A stretch of DNA of 64,000 nt from Corbicula japonica (lineage: Eukaryota; Mollusca; Bivalvia; Venerida; Cyrenidae): positions 6,686,396 to 6,750,395 of the forward strand of contig JAZAYU010000009.1 in NCBI GenBank assembly GCA_038501625.1, in the 5' to 3' direction. Numbering within the stretch: position 1 is the first letter of the stretch; the number at the start of each line of letters is the position of its first letter. Positions 44,001 to 56,000 of this stretch are shown here, piece by piece. The notes under the pieces were generated by a model, which was not told where the DNA came from, did not search any database, and saw only the letters and a program-made list of their open reading frames with translations. The position numbers and the translations under genes were made by a program.

Positions 44001-47000
44001 TTCCAATATATGAATACATTACATGTAGATATCAAATACAACAAAATATATAACCTTGGCAACATTTGAAGAAGGATATCTTCTGTTTTCTTCTTTTCTT
44101 CCCTGAGCTGGTCGGTTCTATCTTCGACCAAAGCTTCTAGATTGCTCGCATACTTTTCCATAATTAATATCATGTTGTCTAAAATGTTAGGTCGCCTGCA
44201 AAGGTACGAATATAAAGTTATTACCGGCATTTAACTAAGTAATTAGTGGAGTTATCAACTGTTTTCGTGAGTAAGGAGTTATTTGTTTCATTTGCAAGGC
44301 AATGAGAGAAAACCCTGTAGATTACATTTTATAAACGATTTTTAAATTATTCTACAAAGGTATTAAAGATATTACCCTTTGGTAAGGAAGTACACATCAG
44401 GTGTCAAAATTTAAATAAAAATCTTTCCAATGGGTATTAGAAAAAAAACGGAAATGAACAAGGAAATTTAAAAAAACATATTTGTGGAACAGTTGTAAAA
44501 AGCAACTACAGGAATTTGAAAATATATAATACTGTTTACAGTGATTAAACTACTTAGAAAATGATAGTAAAACAGACAAAACCGGATAAAATAAATGTTA
44601 GATCAAGTGAATAGTTTTTTGGAATTTGATATCTAAACGGCCTTAGACATCCATTAAGTCTGCATTGGCTCTTGTAAAATTATTCGCTGTCTAAGATGTC
44701 AGTCATTTTAATCAGTTTAAGCCAAATGCTAAATGCTTGTGTGTCAGTCGGGCTCCACATCGTTTTGGTATGTAACGAGCAACATATATTCGCCAAAACC
44801 GTTTATTTTTTGCCGACATCCTTTACTGCATTGGAAAACTGTTCCCATTTCACTATCCACAAAATAATAGAATGAGCTACTATTTTTACTTGCTGTTGTT
44901 ACTTTGTAAACTTTAAGAATAAAATAGTGCTGTTGTTGTTGTTGCTGTTGTTGTTGGTGGTGTTAGTTGTTGTACTGCAACATATCTTTAACAAATACTG
45001 AGCTGTTTGTTATAATGTTGAAACATGACTAAACGTTAAGGGTTTTATGACGGACTGACCAACGAAATCAATTGGTATGAATTAAAATGAGTAATGTTCA
45101 CTTGAATTTGTATTTAGTTGCACATGCATGTATTTGATATTTTTCTCGTTCGTCGTCTATCAAAGTTCCCTAACGGTAATTCAGTACCGTCTATGTGTGT
45201 GTCCAAATATGTGAGCATACACAATAACTTACATTCCTTGCTGCATTGGGTTGAGCTTATTTTTGATGGTCTTGCATACACAGTAACTTAAATTCCTTGC
45301 TGCATTGGTTTGAGCTTATTTTTGATGGTCTTGCATACAAAGTAACTTACATTCCTTGCTGCATTGGTTTGAGCTTATTTTTGATGGTCTTGCATACACA
45401 GTAACTTACATTCCTTGCTGCATTGGTTTGAGCTTATTTTTGATGGTCTTGAAGTCTGGTCTTCGCATAGGATCTTCGTCCCAGCACTCTCGGATCACAT
45501 CTATCACTACCTTAGGAGTAGTGTCCAGAGCACCTAGGTGTGGACGGAACGGCATATCACCTTGCTTCTCCTTAACACGCGTTATTATTTCTGAAAACAA
45601 AACGGTCTTTGCCTTCAACCAATCATATAGTATTATCTAAACTGATTAAATGAATCCAGTACTCAAATTTCTGAATACCTTATAAATGATTATAGAACAA
45701 GCAATGCTTATGTTATAACAGCCAGTTTCATTTCTGCCCTTTGAACAGTCTCTATCAAACAGAGCCTTTGTCGTGTGCGGTGGATTTCAAAGTTTCAAAC
45801 TTTACAATAAAATGTTCTGATATAATCTACACTACATAAAGGTAGACTTGAATATATGATGTTAAGAGGTTGGCTAACTATAAACTAACCTTTAGGCGAG
45901 AGTTCCAGGTCTCCATAAGGTCCCTTTCTCCCGTGAATTTCATACAACAATATCGCGAATGAGTATGTGTCACCCTCCTGTGTGCCTCTTTTTGGCGGAA
46001 GCGTTAATCTCAACAGTTCTGGAGCTTTCCATAACAACTCTGTGAATATATATTTATATTATTTTGTTACTAAATGCATCATTAAATATAGTATCATATT
46101 AGGAGAGAAATACACTTGGTGGATCTCACAAACATCCATAAATTCCATATCATCGAAACCTAGATAATATTATTTTTTATTTAAACCTCTATTTTTAACT
46201 AGCTATTAAACTTATTTTGAGCATGGTTTTTCCAGAACTGCAAAATAACTCACTTTAAGAAAGCGCCATTCGGCAAGCTACTTACTTAAGCTTAACATGA
46301 AACACAAAAGATTAGTGGCAAAAATGTTCAATAAAAGTCTGAAAGCATTGTTTGTTAATAAAATATGTGTTTTGTTTAAATAGTGAATAGCGCCCAATAT
46401 GGGGCATTTCAGCTTGGACAGTCATATACATTTTCATTACTGCACATGAACTGTCTCGATCAAAAAGAGCTTGCATTGTTTTGATATTTGTCGTGTTCGA
46501 GGACTTTCATAGTTCTTTTTTCACTATTTTTTAAACTGTGCCCAAGATCATAAACTAAATCTGTGCCCAAGATCAAAACTAAATCTGTGCCCAAGATCAT
46601 AAAACTAAATCTGGATATCAGTCTCAAACCTCAAACATCTGATTGGCTGAAATGGCAACCAGTCGCCATTTCAGCCAATCAGATCCTTGAGATTTTAGAC
46701 TGATCTCAAATCTTAGTTTTATGATCTTGGGCCCTGTAGCAATAGCCCTTTTTGGCTCTTACTCTGATATCTAGCAAACTCTCCTTCATCCTCTTCGTTT
46801 TCTCCCTCCATGAATTCGTGTAGGCCGAAATCAGTTATCTTGAGCACCCAGCGGTTATCAACTAAACAGTTAGAAGATTTCAGTTTTCCGTGTGACTTGA
46901 TTTCACTGTCATGCAAATATATCATTCCCTGAAATAATATAACGCTTTTTAGAAATATGCAAGCCACTAAACGCTAGGGAGCAAAGGTCCGTCTAAACGA

Positions 47001-50000
47001 CTATTTCTAAAATTATTTTGAATTGAATAAACATTATATTTCTTTTTATTCGGCGTTATTCGGCGTTAGCTGTCTAAGCTCACTTTTGATCTAGTTTTCC
47101 GACCAACGAAATGTTGTAAATAAAACTTATTATGCAGCGGGAAAATCAAATAGATTATTTGGATTCGTTGTTAGTGGGTGTTGTTTACGATTACCGTAAC
47201 GATTTTTATATTGTGCGTAAGTATTTACCTGGCACTAACATGTTCGGCAGTTTCGTTTTTAAAAGCGATAATTGTATCGGATAAAAATATATTTACGGTA
47301 TAAAAAACCAGTTAAGTCAAATGATGGATTAAATACGATTTTACAAGGAATATTCATGGGTGTCGGTTAAAAACTTGCGTACAATACTATGGAAAGCCGG
47401 AGTACACCCCCGTAAGTATTAATAATTTCCTATGCAAATCAGTTGACTGCAATACTTACGTAAAAATGACGATTCCCGCTATTTATAAATTATATCGCCC
47501 GAAGTTAATAATTTTTCATCCAAAAACCCGCAAATAGTAACAACGGCTTTTCGTAATTTACTAACTCCGGGACTTATGAACTACGGGGAAATTTCACCCC
47601 GGAGGTAATAATTTACTAACTCCGGGATTTACTTACTCCGGGGAAATTTCACCCCGGATTTAATAATTTACTAACTGCGGGATTTACTTACTACGGGGAA
47701 ATGTCACACCGGAGTTAAATCTACACCGCTAGCCTTTAGCGCAAGAGTCTTGAGTCTGGTCTCGAATTCTGAGATTGCTTCTAATTGAGTGAAGTTTCAA
47801 ATTCTGAGCATCTGATTGGTCTAAATTGAATCTAGTCTCAAATTCTGAATAATTGATTGATTTAAATTGAGTCAAGTCTCAATTTCTGAGCAATCGATTG
47901 CTTCAAATTTAGGTAAGTCTCAAATTCTAAGAAGATTGGTCTAAATTAAGTAAAGTCTAAAATATTCTGAGTGATTGACTTAAATTGAGTCAAGTCTTAA
48001 ATTCTGAGCAATCGATTACTTCAAATTGAGGTTAGTCTCAAATTCTAAGAAGATTGGTTTAAATTGAGTCAAGTCTCGGGGAAATGTTACCCCGGAGTTA
48101 TATCTACACCGCTAGCCTCTAGCGCAAGAATCTTGAGTCTAGTCTCGAATTCTAAGGATTGATTGCTTCAAATAGAGTAAAGTTTCAAATTCTGAGCATC
48201 TGATTGGTCTAAATTTAGTCTAGTCTCAAATTCTGAGTAATCGATTGATTTAAATTGAGTTATGTCTCAAATTCTGAGTACAAGGTCTCAAATTCTAAGC
48301 AATTGAATTGTTTAAATAGAGACAAGTAAAAATTCTAAGCAAGTCACTTGTTTAAACTGAGTGAAGTCTCAAAATTTGAAGCAATTGATTGCTTCAAATT
48401 GTGTTAAGTCTCAAATTCTGAGTATCAGGTCTCAAATTGCAAGCAATTGATTGATTTAAATTGAGTCAAGTCTCTTGTGAGCAATTGATTGCTTCGAATT
48501 GAGATAAGTCTCAAATTCTGAGCATCTGATTGGTTTAAGGTAAGACCTGTGTAATAGGCACTATTAAGAATCCAACATCTGATTATATTTTCATCAACTG
48601 CTTCATACCACTGACTTGTATGCAAAATTTTAATGATTTTCACCGTGTAGTTTTTGAGATTTTTAGCTTTTTTTATTTAAAAAAGTGAGAAAAAACGTGA
48701 AAGTATCCAATTTCTTTAATCGGTGACAAAATTTTTTGTTATTGATAAATTCAACCCTAATTTTTTTACAGTTTATCCAAAATATGTTATATTTTACTAA
48801 ACCAATTTAAGATAATAATATCTAAATACAGAATTTGTCTTAAAATGACATTTTTGACCAAATAAATTAAAAAAAATGCATTTTTTATACTTCACGAGAC
48901 TAAATTAATGAAAATTGTGCAAAATCTTGATTGGTGCAATATTTCAAACTTTACCATTTTTAAACTATATACCTTAAACAACATTAAAACAAAATTTCAG
49001 AGAAGTTTACCGTCCAGTTTTAGAAATTTTCAAATTGATGACTTGAATAAACACTATTCTGATAGCGAAAACCCCTTTAATCTTGATTATTTTGCTTATT
49101 TTAGTTTAAATCATGAAAATTTTATATTCAATGACAGAATTACACAGGAAAAAAAGAAATATGCCAATCATTTAAGCTCTAGGCTTACAAAAAAAAATTA
49201 GCTTCCAGTGGGATTTGAACCCTGGTCCTCTTGCTTGATAGAAATCTATTCTAATTAAATACTATAGTTACTTCCCTTGGATACTCTTCTGGATATAGGT
49301 ATTCATTACACAGGTCTTACCTTAAATTGAATCTGTTCTCAAATTCTGAGCATCTGATTGATTAGGATTGAGTCCATTTCCAGTCAATTTCTCAGAATTT
49401 GAGACTAGACTCAATTTAAACTAATCAGATGCTCAGAATTTGACACAACTCAATTCCAATCAATTAATTGCTCAGAATTTGAGACTTGACTCAATTTAAG
49501 CCAGTCAATTGCTCAGATTGCCGCAGTAAAAGAAGACCAATCGGGATCGTCTTTACATCCGCGTCTAGCGTTTAGCGCAAACATCTTGAATCTAGTCTCA
49601 AGATCTGATCAAATGATTGATTTAAATTGAGACAAGTCGCAAATTCTAAGCAACTGACTGGTTTAAATTGAGTCAAGTCTAAAATTCTGAGTATTTGATT
49701 GTTCTTAACTGAGTCTAGTCTCAAATTCTGAACAATGGATTTGTTTATATTGAGTCAGGTCTCAAATTCTGAGCAAAAGATTGATTTAAATTGAGTCTAG
49801 TCTCGTTCTGAGCACCTGACTTTTTAAAATTAAGTCTAGCCTCATATTCTGAGCAATTGATTGGTTAAATTGAGTCCTGTCTCAAAGTCTGAGCATCTGA
49901 TTTGTTTGAATTGAGTCTCATTTTCAGAAAGATTAATTTATGTAATTGAGTCAAGTTTTAAATTCTGAGCAATTTATTGCTTGAAATGGAGTAAAGTCTC

Positions 50001-53000
50001 AAATTCTTAGCATCAAGCTTGTTCAAATTGAGTCTAGTCTCAATTTCTGAGCAACTGCCTGGTTTAAATTTAGTCTAGTCTCAAATTCTTAGCAAAAGAT
50101 TGCTTCAAATTGAGTTACGTTTTAAATTCTGAGTATATGATTGGTCTAAATTGAGTATTGTCTCAAATTCTAAGCAATTGTTTGATTTAAATTGAGTCAA
50201 GTCTCAAATTCAGAGCAAGTTACTAGTTTTAATTGAGTCAAGTCTCATATTCTAAGCACCTGATTGGTTTAAACTGAGTATAGTCTTAAATGCTGAGCAA
50301 TTGAATGGTTCAAATTGAGTCTTGTCTCAAATTCTGAGAAATTGATTGCTTCAAATTGAGTAAAGTATCAGATACTCAGAATTTGAGGCTTAACTCAATT
50401 TGAAGTAATCAATCGCTCAGAATTTAAGACTAGACTCAATTTAAACCAATCAGATGCTCAAAATTTGAGACTAAACTCAATTTGAAGCAATCAATTGCTC
50501 AGAATTTGAAACTTAACTCAATTTAAACCAGCTAATTGCTCAGAGGCTAGACGGTGATGTAAAGACGAACCTGATTGGTCTTCATTAATTCCGGATAATC
50601 ACCTGATTGGTTTACACTATCTATCGGGTTTCCAAATATCACCGCTATTGCTAATTACTACAACTAGCGGGGTAGATTTATCTCCGGGAGTCAACTGAAT
50701 TGCATAGGAAATTATTAATACTTAAGGGGGTGTACTCCGGCTTTCCATACAATACAGTTTAAAACGACAGAGAAAAGCAGATATTCATAGTTCTTACTGG
50801 TTCCTTTCTAGTTTCTTTGATACTGGTTGTGAATTGAAGTCCAGTAATTTAAACGGCCTTTGGTGTAGCGGCTATCTCACTCGCCTCAAATGCGGAGGCC
50901 CCGGGTTCAGTGCTCGGGAGGCACACTTTTTTAAAGTTAATTTACGTAAAAGTTGGTAGATATCGCTCTTGTTATTTTTTATATTTATTAGATTTCAAGG
51001 ACATTTATTCATCTTGCGTTCTAACTCTACAAGAGGTATTTTATTGAAACTGGATGAATGTAGATCGAGACTTAATGATTCTTTAATCGACGTGTTATCA
51101 CAAGACGAAATTGTTGCAACAGCTTCAACATTTGTTTTGGACAGACACTTTCAATGAATTTATTGGGTTTCCGTGACACGGTCGCTTAATCCCTAGGCAA
51201 TACTAAGAAGGCAGGGATGGATCGTCAACAGCTATAACAAGTAAAATAAATTTACTAAACTGCGTCTGCTACGCCGCTCTATATTTCTTTCTTTGTTATA
51301 TATACATGTAAATTTTTTTTTCCATCAACGCCGTTTATCTTTTTTAAAGATATTTCTTGTTTTAAAATTAGACAATTATTAGGTTGCCTGGCAGGGAGTT
51401 GAATTTACATAACCTATATGGGTGACATTTCATTCCAGACCTTAGGCGTGGGATTAAAATATGACAATTAGACCAGAAATATATCTGTACATAAACTTGG
51501 TTATTATATTTAAAAGCATTTACTAAGCAAACTTTTCTATTTCATTTAGTTTAGTTTTGATCATTTCATTTCGAAAGTCACATTTCCATGCCGAGAACAT
51601 CTTGTCATCTGTATTTATAACATCATTATTTTACCTGCGTGCGGGTGTCAGTAGCATAAAGCATAAAACGAGGTTTGTCGATTTGGTTTTCTCTTGATAA
51701 ATTCTCAAAATAATCTAATTATTTTCAACTTTAAAAGGTTTACACCGTTAGTTTCCTATAAGTGCTAAAGTATTTTCTGAGAACATCACTTTACAAGATA
51801 CCAGATCAAGAGTGTACGTTCACATTACATAAACGGCTCATCCAATCAAATAGTTTAAATCTAAAAGGCAAGCTAGTAAGTACTATTAATTGCTCTTTAA
51901 TATTAGGTCTAAAAGAAACCGCATTTCAACATTCGGTCTTGGAACATTTATATTAAAAATTGAAATATGCATATCAGGAATGACCACACTCACAAAACAC
52001 AGCCTCCCCAAGCAGCGAAAAAGAAGAGAGAGGAAAAGAGAGCATGTGTTTATAAGAAGGTCAAAATCATTTTAGTACATGTATTGAGTAAATAGATTGT
52101 CCTTGTACTGTATTCTACCTAAGCAGTCTGGCACATGTTTAGCTTCAAAGCCACTAATTGTTGTTTAACTCAGATCTCTACTTATCCTATCAAATAAAAG
52201 TAAGTAGCATCGATCTAAGCATTTATTAGTTAAGGATACATTAAGGATACATTTGATCCATTACGCATATTTTACTTTAAAAGCTTTCAACCGTTCTCTA
52301 GATTAGAACTGAAATTTTCTGTAATTTTAACGTCATGAAAATGGAGTATACAGCGCAGTTAATCCGTAATATTATACTATACATCACTGAAGTTCTCTTA
52401 ATAAAAAAAGACATTCAAATACGTCGTAACAAATTTTAAAGAAAAATCCTGATATTTTAAAGCATCTATTTGGACTGTTAAAATCAAGATATACTCCAAT
52501 TTTAAACGACTTGTCTAGCGGCCCAAGAGTTCTTTGTTAGAATTTCGTTGTTTCGAACATTTGGAACAAATAATTAAGATCTGAAATACTTTTCGTATTT
52601 GTTTTTTTTTCCTGTTATTCAGATGAAGTGCAAACATACAATCGCTCAATATTTTCTCAGTAATTTCTCAATTTCATTGTTTAACTACCGTTTTTATCGA
52701 TATTTACTTACAAATTATACTCAAAACTTTAACAATTTTGGCCAGTTTGCTTCTTGTTGTAATGCTTGTCTATCTTAACCCTAAATAAATAAAAAAAACC
52801 CAACACATTCTGAATTCACATATCCTTAAACTGGATATCCTAATTTCTTTATAAAAAGGATTTTCTTTGATATTATTTTCAATTTTGTTAAAAGTTTCAG
52901 AATCCGATGTTTAGTTATTTGGAATATTATATGTTTAAATGTTATTGTTTTTTATATATTGTTCAAGATCATGTGATGTTCGGTTGCTTTAAAATTTCCC

Positions 53001-56000
53001 CTTTCATCATCTTTAAGTCAAATTCTGCACAAAGAAAATGTCTCAGGATTTTTTGAATGTCACAAGGTGATTACTTCATTTCCATGTGTTACATATTGTT
53101 GTTTTAACGAATCAGGCTTTAATATTGACGCCAGAGAAGATCGCACATAATGCTTTATCCATTACATTTTAGTAGTCAGTTGTATCTAGCAAATACATGC
53201 AAATGAAGATCACATCATTAGAAACGTGATACGAGAATGGCGGAAACTCACAGGCATTTTGTTTCTTTGTCACAGACTCAGACTGACAGAAGACAGAACA
53301 GGGTGGAAGGTTATAAAGCCGAGCATGGAAACCAGTCTCAAATCTCAAGCATCTGATTGGCTAAAATGGCGACCAGTCGCCATTTTAGCCAATCAGATCC
53401 TTGAGATTTGAGACTGGTTTCCATGCTCAGCTTTATACCTTCAGCTCTGTATTCGTTTAATCATCTTTGAGTGATATTCCGGTTAAATATTAATGATATA
53501 TACAATGATTACATATGAAATATATATCAAAGACGATTCTTTTTGGTTCATTAGCCAACATAAAAAACAACTCACGTATTATTTTGCATGGTTAAAATGT
53601 TATAAAAGCTTTCTTTAACTGTTTTAAAAAAAGTAAACGAATTAATGGGCAAAATTTGATTATGAAATTGTGATTAAACGCAACAAATACTCACTTCTTG
53701 AGCCTGTTTCATAAAATAAAGGTATTAAATGACAACTGACGTCCAATAGATAAATCAAAGCACTGAAAGTGCTGGAAGCCGGCGGATCGTAAACATAATC
53801 AAAATAAAACAACCCCATGATGTGCAATGTAACAGGACTTCCAGTTTTATTCCAGCCATTGTAAATATATAATATCTGAACAGAATGAAGAAACTCCTAT
53901 GGAAGACATATGTCATTTGCTTGCAAAAATGCACAAACCACTCATAATAAAACTGGTCAAAATATTTAACAAGATGGTCCATAGGACCCTATGTCGCTCA
54001 CCTGTCAACAACTGCTCAAGAGTAAGTGGATGCGAATGCAATTGCCATAATAGCTTTCTTTGGCTCTTTCAATGGCCATAACTCTGGAATCCCTGATGGA
54101 ATCTAGCCGGTTCAAGAAAGGAACCAAGATCTAATAGTAACTCAATTATTGTACAAGTCTGATTAAATGCAAATCAAAAATGAAGCTGCTTTTGTGCAGA
54201 CAGGTCTAAATAGTTTATTTTGGCACTTAGCTCCGGAATCCATAATGCAAGATTGCAATTTCAAGAAAGGAACTAAGATGTTATGGTAATGGAAGTGAAT
54301 ATCAGACCAAAATTAAGACCACTCGAGTGCAGACAAGCTTTTCTTATAACTTGACCTAGTGATCTAGTTTTCAAGATCACATGACCCAGTTGCGAAATTG
54401 ACCTAGATATCATTGAGATAAACATTTTTACCAAGCTTGAAGAAGATCAGACCAAAATTAAGACCTCTTGACTGCAGACAAGGTTTTTCTATAATTTGAC
54501 CTAGTGACCTAGTTTTCAAGGTCACATGACCCAGTTTTTAATCCGACCTAGATATCATTGAGATAAACATTCTGACCAAGTTTGAAGAAGATCTGATAAA
54601 AATTAAGCAGCTAGAGGACTGACAACAATTGTGAATGGACGCAGGACAAAAGGTTGAGTACAAAAGTTCACCCTGTCACTATTTGACAGATGAGCTAAAA
54701 AGTAATTTTAGGAGAACTACTGAAATAAATGAAAAAAAGGAACATTAAAAGCAATCGAACTGGACAAATACAAAATATTACAGGTCATGTTTGATCAAGC
54801 AATATCAGAATCAAATGCATCACTGTCTAGAATGCCTAGCCATGGTTATAATGCAACTCAATACGAGTATTTACACAAGTACCAATTTTAGTTCATTCCA
54901 AACAGTGGAGTGCATGTCAGGATGCTAAACAGTAGTTGAACTTGACGAGGGTAATATAAATTTATATCCATTCTTTATAGCAATATATCACAACTTAGGG
55001 CAATGCCAATGCCTTATAATTTCATTTAGTAAATGAAAGAGGCACAACAAATGTTTTGTGTCAGTTAAAGTATGAAAATTGTTGGGTTAGCAAAATTATA
55101 TTTATTTCTTATATTATTATAACTTATTTCTTTTCTTTGTATTTCTCGTTATTATTTCCACTTTCAAAGTAATTACACAGGGAGTCAGGGACCCTGTGAA
55201 AGGCTATTTGATCTTGGTTTTATGTATAACAATGTGTCACAGGGAGTCAGCATTATGTTAATGTAATCATATTTTAATGGTGTCCAACCTAATAAATTAG
55301 ATAAAGGGGCTCTTTATATTCATTTCATTAGCACAGCCCTTAACAGACACTCTCCCCCCTACTGTTATCTGTGAACTCTATTTAGACTTTTTAATGCATG
55401 TGAGGCATCCATCTGATCTGAATCCACACACTTTGATTCTTGATCCAGTGATTTCAATTGATGCAGATTCTTGCATCTTAATGCAAACAAATTTGATATT
55501 TTTTCCACTTTTGACCCCAGCTAATTTTGAGCTTGGGGTAATTTTGATGCACAAAAACTTTTAAAAAGTGATTTATTTTTGCAATAATGAGGATAAGTAT
55601 TTAGGAAATTGCATTTTTAATATGAAGTTAGCACCTAATTAAGTCTTGCAAATTAATTTTAAGTAATACATGTGTAAGTATCACTTAATACAAGATATGA
55701 CTTGTGAAGATCAGGTTTTGGCCCATTGAAAATCTCATCAGGGGTCAAATGACACCTGGTTTTCAAAAGCAACTGAAATCCCTGCTTGATCAGAAAGTAC
55801 ATGTATCTAAAAGATCTAAACATGAACAGACTCCACTGACCAGCCTCCACTGATATGCAAGTTGATATGGTCTAACCTTGTCAAACAAGGAATAAAAGCT
55901 GTATCCATGTAGGCCCCTTTATACTTATGCATAATAATTTATGTCTACTAACATGGAAGAATTAGACATAAAACATGGAATACTTGTGTTTTGCACAGAA

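Larger units (their letters stand above)
47388..50749. mobile_element. 3.36-kb TIR element filled with satellite repeats
   Basis: Terminal inverted repeats of about 60 bp with two mismatches (TATGGAAAGCCGGAGTACAC at the left, its complement at the right end) are flanked by CAATAC on both sides (47382-47387 and 50750-50755), a candidate 6-bp target duplication. The sub-terminal left part has three roughly 64-bp units with ACTCCGGG/CCCCGG motifs (47560-47720). The remainder is mostly about 40-bp tandem units (next entries). No transposase frame was found. Superfamily not assigned. Confidence 0.82.
47059..51361. repeat. Family C repeat, second copy, split by a 3.36-kb insertion
   Basis: 47059-47387 matches the start and 50750-51361 the rest of the copy at 16781-17774 (TTCGGCGTTAGCTGTCTAAG to GATATTTCTTGTT). 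The interruption is the transposon at 47388-50749. Confidence 0.8.

Noticed and set aside
45215..45452. Tandem exon duplication adding coding sequence to the cyclase
   Set aside because: The sequence following the first donor has an in-frame TAA, so the repeated copies cannot be read through; they are intronic.
48908..49201. 97-residue ORF as a host gene
   Set aside because: It lies wholly inside the nested TTAA element, AT-rich composition favours chance Lys/Asn/Phe-rich frames, and no similarity is recognised.
47757..50545. CRISPR-like array (regular about 40-bp repeats)
   Set aside because: The units are contiguous diverged satellite without unique spacers, in a eukaryotic transposon.
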